This document shows, piece after piece, positions 30,065 to 37,966 of a stretch of DNA of 44,252 bases; position 1 is the first letter of the stretch, and every line of letters starts with the position of its first letter. The DNA comes from CAZHGD01 sp964531735 (GTDB taxonomy: Bacteria; Armatimonadota; UBA10988), in assembly GCA_964531735.1 (NCBI GenBank), contig CAZHGD010000048.1, positions 1 to 44,252 on the forward strand. The letters are read 5' to 3'. The position numbers were made by a program, and so were the translations under genes. Below the pieces are notes generated by a model. That model worked only from the letters and a program-made list of their open reading frames with translations. It ran no database searches and had not been told where the DNA came from.

Positions 30065-33000
30065 CTACGGCGCCGCGTCACGCCCCCACACCTCGACCTC
30101 GCTCAGCGCGGCCCAACCCAGCGGCGCCGGTTGTGCCAGGTTGGTCAGGCGCAGCCAGGTGACGGTGCGCGGCGCGAACCGGAACGCCTGCCGGTCGGCG
30201 GTCTTGGCCAGCGTCAGCGCCTCGCGCGAGCCGTCGGAGAACTCGACGGTCGCCGTGCGCCACCAGGCGTCGTGCGGGAAGTCGGCGCGCAGGTGCAGCG
30301 CCAACTGGTCGATGCTCACCGCGCGGCCGAAGTCGACGCGCCACCACAGGTCGGTGCGCTGGTCCGGCCCCCACGACTGGAACGGCCAGTTGCCGTGGCC
30401 GGTGTTGCGCGTCTGGCCGTCCACCGCGCAGCGCGCGGCGAACACCGGCTCGTTCCGGCACTCGCTGTTGGTGCTGGCGTGCGGGTAGCTGCCCGGCTCG
30501 CCGCGCAGGTCCAGCGGGTTCAACGCCACGTTGCGATAGGCCGACCGCTCGGTCGCGCCGGCGGCGCGCACGGTCAACTCGTGGCGGCGCCCGGCCCAGG
30601 CTTCCGGCGGGTAGCAGCGCCGCTCCGAACCGGCCGGCAGCCGGAACTCCAGCCGACCGTTCGGCGCGTACGCCAGTGTCTCAGGCCAGGCCGCGTCGAG
30701 CCGCAGCACCATCGCCGTCGGCCCGGTGATGAGGTAGCGGTCGCCCGGCTGGTAATCGCGCTCGAAGGTGAAGCGGGCGGGCAGCGTGGCGCTGGTGCGG
30801 GCCAGCGACCGGCCTTGGCCGTCGAGCAGCTCGCAGGTGGCTTGCTCGCGTCCGGCGGCCACCGGCAGTGCGGCCGCGCTGCCGCCCTCCAGGCGGCGCC
30901 GCTTGTCCAGGAAGTGCTGGTAGCGCGCGGCTTCGGCGGGCGTCCAGGCATTGGCCTCCTGGTAGTCACCGCAGAAGGGCACCAGCAGGTCGATCCAGCA
31001 GGCGAGGCGCGCCCGCTCGGCCGGGTCCAGCTTCACCTGGCCGTGGCCCTCGTCCAACATGCGCAGCAGGCGGCTGCGGTGTGAGCCACTGGCGTACGGC
31101 GCCATCATCGGCGGCGCCGACTGGACGCTGAGCCAGGTCACCGGATCGCCAGGCATGGCGCGCCAGACGCCGGACTTGTCATCACGCACCGCCTGTGTCA
31201 GGGCGAGGTAGGCGTCACTCCAGCGGCGCTTGGCCGCCGGGTCGACCACCTCGGCGCTGAGCAAGCTGAACACGTTGCCTTTGACCGGCGTGGGCGCCGC
31301 GCGGCCGTCGGCCAGGGCGAGGTCGATCAACTGCCCACCGACCGTCTGGTGGCAGGTGGCAGCGATGGTGTTGCGCCCTGGTTTGAGCGTCGCCAGCGCC
31401 GCGGGCGAGATGGGCAGCAGCACGGGCTTGACCACATAGCCTTCGGCCTCGGCGGCCTTGACGCCGTTGAGGTAGATGACCACGTCCTCATCGTGGCAGA
31501 CGACCAGCACCGGCGAGTTGAGCCGAGTGCCGGCGGGCAGGTCGAAGGAGCGCCGGAGCCACACGTCTGAGGTGAGCCAGTCGGTGTTGGCCGGTGTGCC
31601 CGGCGTGCCCTTGCGGCCGAAGCCGGCGCGACCGGTGCGCCACGAGCGGGCGTCGAACTGCGGTTGGAACCAGTCGGCGGCCGGCTGGTCGGCGGTGTAC
31701 TGCCACTCCTGCTCCAGCTTGGTGACCCAGTTGAGCTGCGACAGGTCCTGCGCTTGCGGCTGCCGGCGGTACGGCGCGGCCGCCTCGCGGTTGTCGTGGC
31801 AGCGGATGCAGTGCCGGTCGAGGATCGGCTGGATCTCCCTGGCGAAGCTGAACCCGCGCGGCGGGCCGCCGATGGGCTCCAGGGCCTGCGCGCCGGCCCG
31901 CAGCGCCAGGCTGGTGGTGCGGGCCGGCGGAGTCTCGTTCTTCGATTCGTGGCAGCCGATGCACGACTGGCTCTCGCCGGGTTGCAGTGTCGACCAACTG
32001 CGCATGGTCTGCACGGCGCGGCCCTGGTCGTCAAGGGCCTGGAAGTAGACCGGCGTGCGTGCCGGCACTTTGAAGAAGGCCGAGCCGTCGGCCTGGACCG
32101 TGGCGTCACCGAGCAGCACCTTCGGGTCCCAGCAGCCGTTGGAGACCGAGACCGGCGTGCTGACCAAGGCGCCGCCGGCGGGTCCGCTGTTGCCGTTGGC
32201 ACCGATGCCCGCGGCGCGAAAGTCGAGGCCGATCACGCGCACCTTCTTGATGGTGCCGCGCGGCACGCCCGTGAGGCCGGGGCCGAGGTAGACGTCCTGG
32301 ATGTAGTAGGTGCCCTCGGTCTGGCGCGGGTCGACGCGGCCCACGGCCGCCACGGCCGGGCGCGGTGCCAGCGGCACGGCGCGGCCACACGACAGCTTGG
32401 CGTCGGCGGCGAGCAACTCGCGGTGGCCCGCCCGGTCCATCAGGTAGAGGCCGAACGACGTGTCCCAGCCGCGCCCGCGCCGGTCGCGGTAGCCGGTCGG
32501 GCTGTAGGTGACCAGGAACAGGTCATCGCTGAGCGGGTAGGGGTAGGCGAACAGGTCGCCCTGCTGGCCATAGGCGTCGATGCGGTCGGCGGGCGTGGGC
32601 CGCTCGGGCGCGATGAGCTGCACGCCGGCGTTCTCCTCGCGCCCGCGGCTGGGATCGATGACCACCAGCTTGCCCGGCTGGTACGAATGGTGCCCGGTGG
32701 CCACCGCCACAAACCGGGCGCTACCGGGAATGCCGCGGGCGTGGGCGATGGTGGTGGGGAACCACGAGTTGTTGCCATAGGCGGCCGTTTGGCCGGTGCC
32801 GTCGCCGTTCATCTGGAACAGCCCTTGCGGGAAGAGCTGGCCGCGGTCGTTGTAGTCCCAGCGGGTGTAGATGACGCGCCCGTCCGGCGTCACCGCGGGG
32901 TAGTTGTCATGCACCTGGTCGTAGGTCAGGCGCCGGATGCCATCGCCGTGCGGGCCGCAGGCGTACAGATTGCTGACCTCGGTCCACCAGCAGTCGACGG

Positions 33001-33781
33001 TCTGCACGCAGCGCGTGGAGTTGAAGACGATGCCGCCGTCGGGCAGATAGGCGCCCTCGTAGTCGGCCACGCCGGCGCCGTTGGTCAGTTGCCGCACCTG
33101 GCGCGTGGCGGCGTCCCACTCGTAGAGGTGGTAGTCGTCGCCGCGGTCGCTCTGCTTCCAGGCGAAGAGGACGCGCCGGCCGTCGTAGGACACGTCGGCA
33201 TCGCGGATGGAGCCTTGCGGGCTGTCGAGCAGCGTCTCGATGACCGGTTCGGCCGCGCCCAGGTCCAGCCGGCAGAGCCGCGCGCCGGGCACGAAGTTGC
33301 GTTCGGCCTGAGCGTCGGTCTGGGCCTCGGTATAGGCGTAGTGCGACCCGCCCAGCGGGCCGTGCATCGCGAACACGAGCGTGCGGTAGCGCGCCAGCAG
33401 CGGCCGCAGCCGCGCGGCGCGCCGTGCCTGGCAGGCGGTGCCGTAACGCGCCAGCGAGGCGTCGCCGGCCGCGGCTACCTTGGCGCACAACTCCTGATCG
33501 GCCGCCGCCGCCGTGGCCGGATCGAGCCAGCGGGTCGAGTCGAGGCCGCCGTCCTGCCGTAGCCAGTCGAGCGCCACCGGAAAATCGGTGCGCAGACGCT
33601 CCAGTACCGGTGGCAACAGCGGCGCGCGCTGTTCGGGCGCGACCTGCGACAAGGCTGCCCGGGTGGCCACCACGGTCTCCACCCAGTTGGTGCGGCGCTG
33701 GTAGACCTCAGCCGGCGCGGCCGCCAGACCGGCGACGGCCAGCAGAACGAGCAGGCAGGGGCGAAAGGCTCTGGTGGACAT
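30065..33781 (-). CDS. Large secreted propeller / di-haem (HzsA-like) / carbohydrate-binding fusion
   Basis: A 1238-residue exported protein. Signal peptide: MSTRAFRPCLLVLLAVAGLAAA. A TolB/PD40-type propeller follows (YLPDGGIVFNSTRCVQTVDC, AVTPDGRVIYTRWDY). A region like the middle domain of hydrazine synthase alpha carries two haem motifs, CIGCH (607-611) and CIRCH (658-662). Then comes a galactose-binding-like insert (FDARSWRTGRAGFG), a further cytochrome-associated region, and a C-terminal F5/8-type domain (VDFGRAVSIDQLALHLRADF). Similar HzsA-like proteins are common in planctomycete-like bacteria that do not make hydrazine, so it is probably an electron-transfer or redox-linked glycan protein. 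ATG 33781 is preferred because the predicted transcript starts after the upstream ATG at 33805. It converges with the GspF-like gene, 8 bases apart. Confidence 0.75.
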   Translation of the reverse strand: MSTRAFRPCLLVLLAVAGLAAAPAEVYQRRTNWVETVVATRAALSQVAPEQRAPLLPPVLERLRTDFPVALDWLRQDGGLDSTRWLDPATAAAADQELCAKVAAAGDASLARYGTACQARRAARLRPLLARYRTLVFAMHGPLGGSHYAYTEAQTDAQAERNFVPGARLCRLDLGAAEPVIETLLDSPQGSIRDADVSYDGRRVLFAWKQSDRGDDYHLYEWDAATRQVRQLTNGAGVADYEGAYLPDGGIVFNSTRCVQTVDCWWTEVSNLYACGPHGDGIRRLTYDQVHDNYPAVTPDGRVIYTRWDYNDRGQLFPQGLFQMNGDGTGQTAAYGNNSWFPTTIAHARGIPGSARFVAVATGHHSYQPGKLVVIDPSRGREENAGVQLIAPERPTPADRIDAYGQQGDLFAYPYPLSDDLFLVTYSPTGYRDRRGRGWDTSFGLYLMDRAGHRELLAADAKLSCGRAVPLAPRPAVAAVGRVDPRQTEGTYYIQDVYLGPGLTGVPRGTIKKVRVIGLDFRAAGIGANGNSGPAGGALVSTPVSVSNGCWDPKVLLGDATVQADGSAFFKVPARTPVYFQALDDQGRAVQTMRSWSTLQPGESQSCIGCHESKNETPPARTTSLALRAGAQALEPIGGPPRGFSFAREIQPILDRHCIRCHDNREAAAPYRRQPQAQDLSQLNWVTKLEQEWQYTADQPAADWFQPQFDARSWRTGRAGFGRKGTPGTPANTDWLTSDVWLRRSFDLPAGTRLNSPVLVVCHDEDVVIYLNGVKAAEAEGYVVKPVLLPISPAALATLKPGRNTIAATCHQTVGGQLIDLALADGRAAPTPVKGNVFSLLSAEVVDPAAKRRWSDAYLALTQAVRDDKSGVWRAMPGDPVTWLSVQSAPPMMAPYASGSHRSRLLRMLDEGHGQVKLDPAERARLACWIDLLVPFCGDYQEANAWTPAEAARYQHFLDKRRRLEGGSAAALPVAAGREQATCELLDGQGRSLARTSATLPARFTFERDYQPGDRYLITGPTAMVLRLDAAWPETLAYAPNGRLEFRLPAGSERRCYPPEAWAGRRHELTVRAAGATERSAYRNVALNPLDLRGEPGSYPHASTNSECRNEPVFAARCAVDGQTRNTGHGNWPFQSWGPDQRTDLWWRVDFGRAVSIDQLALHLRADFPHDAWWRTATVEFSDGSREALTLAKTADRQAFRFAPRTVTWLRLTNLAQPAPLGWAALSEVEVWGRDAAP

Positions 33782-33803
33782 ACGTCGGGGCTCACTTGCG
33801 GTC

Positions 33804-33832
33804 ATGGTAACCGACGGACTGGGGTCTGCCAA
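33804..33832 (-). promoter_or_regulatory. Sigma-70-type promoter of the di-haem fusion gene
   Basis: On the minus strand, TTGGCA (33827-33832) and TACCAT (33804-33809) are 17 bases apart, 5 of 6 and 4 of 6 to consensus. Transcription would begin near 33797, leaving a leader of only about 16 bases before ATG 33781. Confidence 0.5.
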
Positions 33833-33899
33833 CCCACGGAGGCCCCAGCGGGCCAAGCACCGACGCGGGGCCGCCGTGCAGATGGGCTTCACACAGGGC

Positions 33900-33925
33900 G
33901 GCACGGGCGGCGAGCTGCCCGTGCC
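33900..33925 (-). terminator. Hairpin downstream of the GH36 operon
   Basis: GGCACGGGC and GCCCGTGCC form a perfect 9-base stem with an 8-base loop, 27 bases past the GH36 stop codon. There is no T-rich tail, so it may be a weak terminator or a 3' end-stabilising hairpin. Confidence 0.4.
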
Positions 33926-33952
33926 ACCCGGACAGGATCTGCGAGGCGGCGC

Positions 33953-36097
33953 CTAGACCGCCTCGCAGAGCACCAGTTCGCTGGTCAGCGCACCGGGCAG
34001 GCGGATGGTCAGGCCCTGGTTCGCCAGCACCCAGCCGTCGAGTTGCGCGCTCTGGCCCGTGGTGTCCCAGGTCACGCGGTAGCGCCGGCCGGTGTCCAGG
34101 CCGCGGAAGCGGAGCAGGTATTCCGGCTCGCGCGGGTCGCCCAGTTGGAACAGCCCGGCCATCGCGCGGCTGCCGTCGGCCGCGGCCAGTTCCAGCACGC
34201 CCCAGCCCTGCGCCTCCGGACCGGCGGCCACTGGGGTGTGGTGGAAGACGCGGCAGGTGTCCTGGAACGGCCGGACGAAGGTGCGGTAGAGGTCGAGCCA
34301 GTGTCTCACCCGCTCCAGCAGCACCGGGTTCCAGTCCATGTTGAGCGGTCGCAGGAAGCCCAGCGTCGGCCGGACGAACAGCAACTGCCGCCACTGGAAG
34401 TCGAGCTCGGCCGCGGTGTGGCCGCTCTGGCCGCCGATCAGCCGGTCGACGCACTCGGGCGGCAGCGCCATGGTCATGCCGTTGGTGATGGTGAACGACC
34501 GCGGCGCGATCTGCCAGTCGGTGACCCAGGTGTGGCAGAAGCGCCGCACCAGACCGAGGTCGGTGCGACCGCCGCCGCCCGCGCAGTTCTCGAAGATGAC
34601 CTCCGGGAACCGCGCCCGCAGGCGGTCGTACAGCGCGTACTGGGCGTCGTAGTAGCGCCAGAAGTGGTTCTCCACGAACCCGTCACGCTCGGTCCGCCCG
34701 CAGCCGGTCGTGTTGTAGTCGAGACGGAAGAGATCGAGCTGGTGCTCCTCGATGACCGCGGCGATGCGCGCCTCCACATGCTGCGCCGCCGCCGGATTGG
34801 TCAGGTCGACCATGCCGCCGAGTGGCTGACCGTCATACCCGCGCAGCAACCAGTCGGGATGATCGGCGATGGCCCGACTCTCGGTGCCGATGCGTTCGGC
34901 GTCCATCCACAGGCCCCAGAGCAGGCCGCGCGCTTTGGCCCGCTCGCGAAACGGCGCCAGGCCGTCGGGGAAGCGCTCCCGGTCGACTTCCCAGTCGCCC
35001 ACGGTACTGAACCAGTTGCCGCCCGGTCGGGTGTACCAGGTGGCGTCGATGAAGAACAACTCGGCGCCGGCGTCGGCGGCGCCATCGATGGCGTGAACCA
35101 CCTGCTCGGCGGTGACTTCGACCTCGGGGCCGATGCCGCTCTCGATCCAGCCGCCGCGACCGCGCGCCTGTGGCCGGAGCACCGTGCGGCGAATGTGCTC
35201 GTGCATGGCCTGCAGCGAGGTGTCGAGGTCGCCGAAGGTCAGGCCGAGGTGCAGTTCGGGCGTGGTCACCGTCTCGCCGGGCGCCACGGTGCGTTGCGGC
35301 GCTGGACCATTGACACCGGCGGCGAAGGCCAGACTGGCGCCGGCGTCGGAGGTGGCCGGTGTTGCTTGCAGGTCGAAGGCGAAGCGATAGCCGCCTGACC
35401 AGGCGAACTGGCCGACGAAGTGCTCGCCCGTGGCGTTGTTGCGCAGTACGAAGAACGGGTGCCGATGCCGGTCGCGCGGATAGCGGCCGTCGATGGCGTA
35501 GAGGGCGTCGGGCAGGTCGAACCAGCCGAAGTCGCCTTCGTGGCCCCATTGCACCGCTGCCGGGTAGCCCACCGAGTAGAGCGCCGCGCCCGGGGCCAGC
35601 CGTTGACGCCAGCGCGCGGTGGTCTGCAGCCGGCCGCTCCAGGTGGCCGCTGCGCCGATGGCCGACACCGCGGGGCCGGTGTTGGTCACCTCCAGCCAGC
35701 GCGTCAGCACGGCTGTGCCGTCCAGGCCCGTGTGGACCTCGACCGTCACCGGCCGCAGCCGGTGGGTGAGCGTGACGATGGCGTGGACCAGGTACGGTTG
35801 GCCCATCGATGGGTAAGGCCGGTCGTCGCGCCGCAGTTCGAGACCGCCCCAGGCCCAGTCGCCGTTCAGGAGTTGCCCATCGACCTCCAGTTGGAAGGCG
35901 TGGGCCAGTTCCTCGGTGGCCGGTGGCACGCGGCCGTCGTAGAAGTTGACGAACCCGGCCCCGTTCCAACCGCGGCCGAGCCAGCGGGAGCCGGTCAGCG
36001 ATTCCTCGTAGACGACCAGGCCCGACCGGTAGGTCACCACCGGCTCGCCGCCGTCGGTCAGGGCCACCTCGGCCCAGTGCTGCTTGCCGTCGCCCAT
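33953..36097 (-). CDS. GH36-family alpha-galactosidase-like enzyme
   Basis: A 714-residue glycoside hydrolase of family 36, retaining alpha-galactosidases. An N-terminal beta-sandwich precedes the barrel (AGAELFFIDATWYTRPGGNW). The nucleophile is Asp460 in LFRLDYN, followed by ENCAGGGGRTDLG; the acid/base is Asp527 in HTWVTDWQ. A C-terminal beta domain (GLDTGRRYRVTWD) closes it. There is no signal peptide, so it works in the cytoplasm on imported alpha-galactosides. ATG 36097 has a complete AAGGAGG ribosome site (36104-36110), the strongest in the window. It is the last gene of an operon with two small EamA/SMR-like proteins, starting 11 bases after the second of them. Confidence 0.88.
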   Translation of the reverse strand: MGDGKQHWAEVALTDGGEPVVTYRSGLVVYEESLTGSRWLGRGWNGAGFVNFYDGRVPPATEELAHAFQLEVDGQLLNGDWAWGGLELRRDDRPYPSMGQPYLVHAIVTLTHRLRPVTVEVHTGLDGTAVLTRWLEVTNTGPAVSAIGAAATWSGRLQTTARWRQRLAPGAALYSVGYPAAVQWGHEGDFGWFDLPDALYAIDGRYPRDRHRHPFFVLRNNATGEHFVGQFAWSGGYRFAFDLQATPATSDAGASLAFAAGVNGPAPQRTVAPGETVTTPELHLGLTFGDLDTSLQAMHEHIRRTVLRPQARGRGGWIESGIGPEVEVTAEQVVHAIDGAADAGAELFFIDATWYTRPGGNWFSTVGDWEVDRERFPDGLAPFRERAKARGLLWGLWMDAERIGTESRAIADHPDWLLRGYDGQPLGGMVDLTNPAAAQHVEARIAAVIEEHQLDLFRLDYNTTGCGRTERDGFVENHFWRYYDAQYALYDRLRARFPEVIFENCAGGGGRTDLGLVRRFCHTWVTDWQIAPRSFTITNGMTMALPPECVDRLIGGQSGHTAAELDFQWRQLLFVRPTLGFLRPLNMDWNPVLLERVRHWLDLYRTFVRPFQDTCRVFHHTPVAAGPEAQGWGVLELAAADGSRAMAGLFQLGDPREPEYLLRFRGLDTGRRYRVTWDTTGQSAQLDGWVLANQGLTIRLPGALTSELVLCEAV

Positions 36098-36108
36098 TGC
36101 GGACCTCC

Positions 36109-36453
36109 TTATGCGTGTCCGGTCGAGCCGCCCAGAGTCGCCACGGCCGTGCCGATGGCCACCAGCGCGATCCCCGCCCATTGCCGGGCGGTCAGCCGCG
36201 AGCGGAACAGCCACGCCAGCAGGAGCTGGCTGCCGATGAACCCGCCGCTGTTGGCCAGGACCGCCGCCAGGTTGCTGTTGTGCGGCAGCAGCGCGTAGAT
36301 GCGCATGAGGAAGACGATGCTGGTGGCCCCGACCGCGTTGCCGGCGACGAAGCCGACCCGCCACCGGGCCGGGCTGCCGCTGCCCCACTTGAACGCGAGC
36401 TGCGCGAACACCTGCATGGCCCAGAAGATGGTCAGGGTCAGGACGAGGATCAT
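36109..36453 (-). CDS. Small EamA/SMR-like membrane protein, second of a pair
   Basis: A 114-residue protein with four helices: MILVLTLTIFWAMQVFAQLA, FVAGNAVGATSIVFLMRIYA, SNLAAVLANSGGFIGSQLLL and WAGIALVAIGTAVATLGG. It belongs to the drug/metabolite transporter superfamily. ATG 36453 overlaps the stop of its partner (ATGA) and has GGAGGT about 9 bases upstream. Paired SMR-like subunits usually form heterodimers, as in ArnE/ArnF, which flip lipid-linked sugars. The GH36 gene follows at once, so the pair may move a sugar or sugar lipid connected with alpha-galactosides. This is inference from context. Confidence 0.75.
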   Translation of the reverse strand: MILVLTLTIFWAMQVFAQLAFKWGSGSPARWRVGFVAGNAVGATSIVFLMRIYALLPHNSNLAAVLANSGGFIGSQLLLAWLFRSRLTARQWAGIALVAIGTAVATLGGSTGHA

Positions 36454-36830
36454 GGCGCTGGCACCTCCGTTTGGGCCGGGCCGGCAGGCAGCGAGGCCAT
36501 GATGGTGCCCACGCCGACGAGCCCGATGCCGCTGGCCTGCGCCAGCGTCAGCGAAGTGTGGTAGACGCCCCAGAAGCTGACCTGCTGGAGGAAGAACGCC
36601 CCGGCGGTGGCGAGCACCAGCGTCAGGTTGGCGTTCAGGCGCGCGTAGACGCCCATCAGCAGCGCGGTGCTGCCGATGCCCAGCAGGTTGCCACCGACGA
36701 AGTAGTGGAGCCAGTGGGCCGGGTCGGTGCCGCCTTCCTTGAAGCAGAAGTTGCCGCCCAGGCCCAAGACCCAGTAGCCGCACAACAGCGCGATGGTCAC
36801 CCCTGACCGAGCGCGCGCGGATCCTAACAT
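36450..36830 (-). CDS. Small EamA/SMR-like membrane protein, first of a pair
   Basis: A 126-residue four-helix protein: IALLCGYWVLGLGGNFCFKE, LLGIGSTALLMGVYARLNAN, LATAGAFFLQQVSFWGVYHT and ASGIGLVGVGTIMASLP. It is distinct in sequence from its partner at 36109 but alike in size and layout. ATG 36830 has GGAGGT about 6 bases upstream and is the operon start; an alternative GTG at 36800 would trim the basic N-terminus. The predicted orientation of the two partners may be opposite, as in dual-topology SMR pairs, but I cannot determine it from sequence alone. The operon is divergent from the plus-strand glycosidase operon. Confidence 0.75.
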   Translation of the reverse strand: MLGSARARSGVTIALLCGYWVLGLGGNFCFKEGGTDPAHWLHYFVGGNLLGIGSTALLMGVYARLNANLTLVLATAGAFFLQQVSFWGVYHTSLTLAQASGIGLVGVGTIMASLPAGPAQTEVPAP

Positions 36831-37013
36831 CAACGACCTCCGCCCCGCGGACCGGACCAGCCGACCGGCCCCGCCGCACATTCCGGGCCGCGCGGCGATC
36901 CCCTGCCCATTGGCGTGGAATGTCCGGCCCACGGTAGCCGGCCGCCGTGCCGCAAGAGGTCAGGCCGGTCTGGGTGGCGATATGCAGGTTGGCACCAACG
37001 GAGAGCAACCGCC

Positions 37014-37922
37014 ATGGAACGTCCGGTGATCCGCAAGCTGGGTACCATCGACTGCGACCTCGTGGAGACCACGCCAGTCGTCTTCGGGGGCCGGCTCTAC
37101 CGCTTCGAGTACGTCCGCGCCGGCTATGCCGGCAACCGGACCGGCGAAGCCTACTTCCGCTTCGTCGACCACACCACCGGCGCCGCGTCGCCGGGATTCG
37201 CCGCCGGCTACCACCTGGGCAACGTTTTCGTCGAGGACGAGACGCTCTACGTTACGGGCACCAACTGCTGGGACGGTGAGCGAGTCGACCTGTTCGTCTC
37301 GCGCGACATGCAGCGATGGGAGACGTGGGGCGCGCTGAACCTGCCCGGCTGGGGCATCTTCAACACCTCGCTGTGTCGGGCCGAGGGCCGTTACGTGCTC
37401 ATGTTCGAGGTCGGCCGGCCACCCGAAGTCGCCGGCGTGCCGTTCACGGCCCGGTTCGCCACCTCGGCCGATCTGCGCACCTGGGAGCTGACGCCGCCCG
37501 AGTGTACCTACTCGCGCGAGCGCTACACCGCCCCACACGCGCTACGGTACCTGGACGGCTGGTACTTCAACTTCTACCTCGAAGCCCTGCCCGGCCCGCG
37601 GTACGAGCAGCGCGTGGTCCGCTCGCGCGACCTGATCACCTGGGAGTCGAGCCCGTTGGACCCGGTCCTGGCGGCGTCGGACGACGACCGGGTCATCGCC
37701 AATCCGCGCCTGACCGGCGCCGAACGCGACCGCATCGCGCAGGCGACCGACCTCAACAACTCGGACATCGACTTCTGCGAGTTCGCGGGCCGCACGGTCA
37801 TTACCTACTCGTGGGGCAACCAGCAGGGCAACGAGTTCCTGGCCGAAGCGGTCTATGAGGGCTCGGTGGCGAGCTTCCTGCGGGGCTGGTTCCCGGCGCT
37901 GGCGGCAGGTGCGGCTGCTTGA
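37014..37922 (+). CDS. GH43/GH32-like five-bladed beta-propeller protein
   Basis: A 302-residue soluble protein with propeller blades typical of GH43/GH32/GH130-type enzymes: TTPVVFGGRLYRFEYVR, HLGNVFVEDETLYVTGTN, DLFVSRDMQRWETWG, FATSADLRTWELTPP and VVRSRDLITWESSPLDPVL. The repeated S-DL--WE pattern is the blade signature. The acidic residues needed for catalysis (Asp, Asp, Glu) are plausible (SDIDFCEF and others) but I cannot assign them. No signal peptide; a cytoplasmic role on imported oligosaccharides is likely. ATG 37014 has GGAG 10 bases upstream. It is the first gene of a five-gene plus-strand cluster and is divergent from the SMR/GH36 operon. Confidence 0.7.
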   Translation: MERPVIRKLGTIDCDLVETTPVVFGGRLYRFEYVRAGYAGNRTGEAYFRFVDHTTGAASPGFAAGYHLGNVFVEDETLYVTGTNCWDGERVDLFVSRDMQRWETWGALNLPGWGIFNTSLCRAEGRYVLMFEVGRPPEVAGVPFTARFATSADLRTWELTPPECTYSRERYTAPHALRYLDGWYFNFYLEALPGPRYEQRVVRSRDLITWESSPLDPVLAASDDDRVIANPRLTGAERDRIAQATDLNNSDIDFCEFAGRTVITYSWGNQQGNEFLAEAVYEGSVASFLRGWFPALAAGAAA

Positions 37923-37966
37923 CGGGCCGGATCGGCGCGGCTACGCTCAGCGGCAGGATGACCGGC

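Noticed and set aside
31664..33562. Plus-strand open frame of 632 codons opposite the di-haem fusion gene
   Set aside because: The minus-strand product has clear domains, haem motifs, signal peptide and promoter; the plus frame has none.
30065..33781. Hydrazine synthase subunit implying anammox metabolism
   Set aside because: Only the middle-domain-like region is similar; no other anammox gene is present and such domains are common in non-anammox bacteria.
34043..35398. Plus-strand open frame of 451 codons opposite the GH36 gene
   Set aside because: Composition is that of a shadow frame; the GH36 catalytic motifs are on the minus strand.
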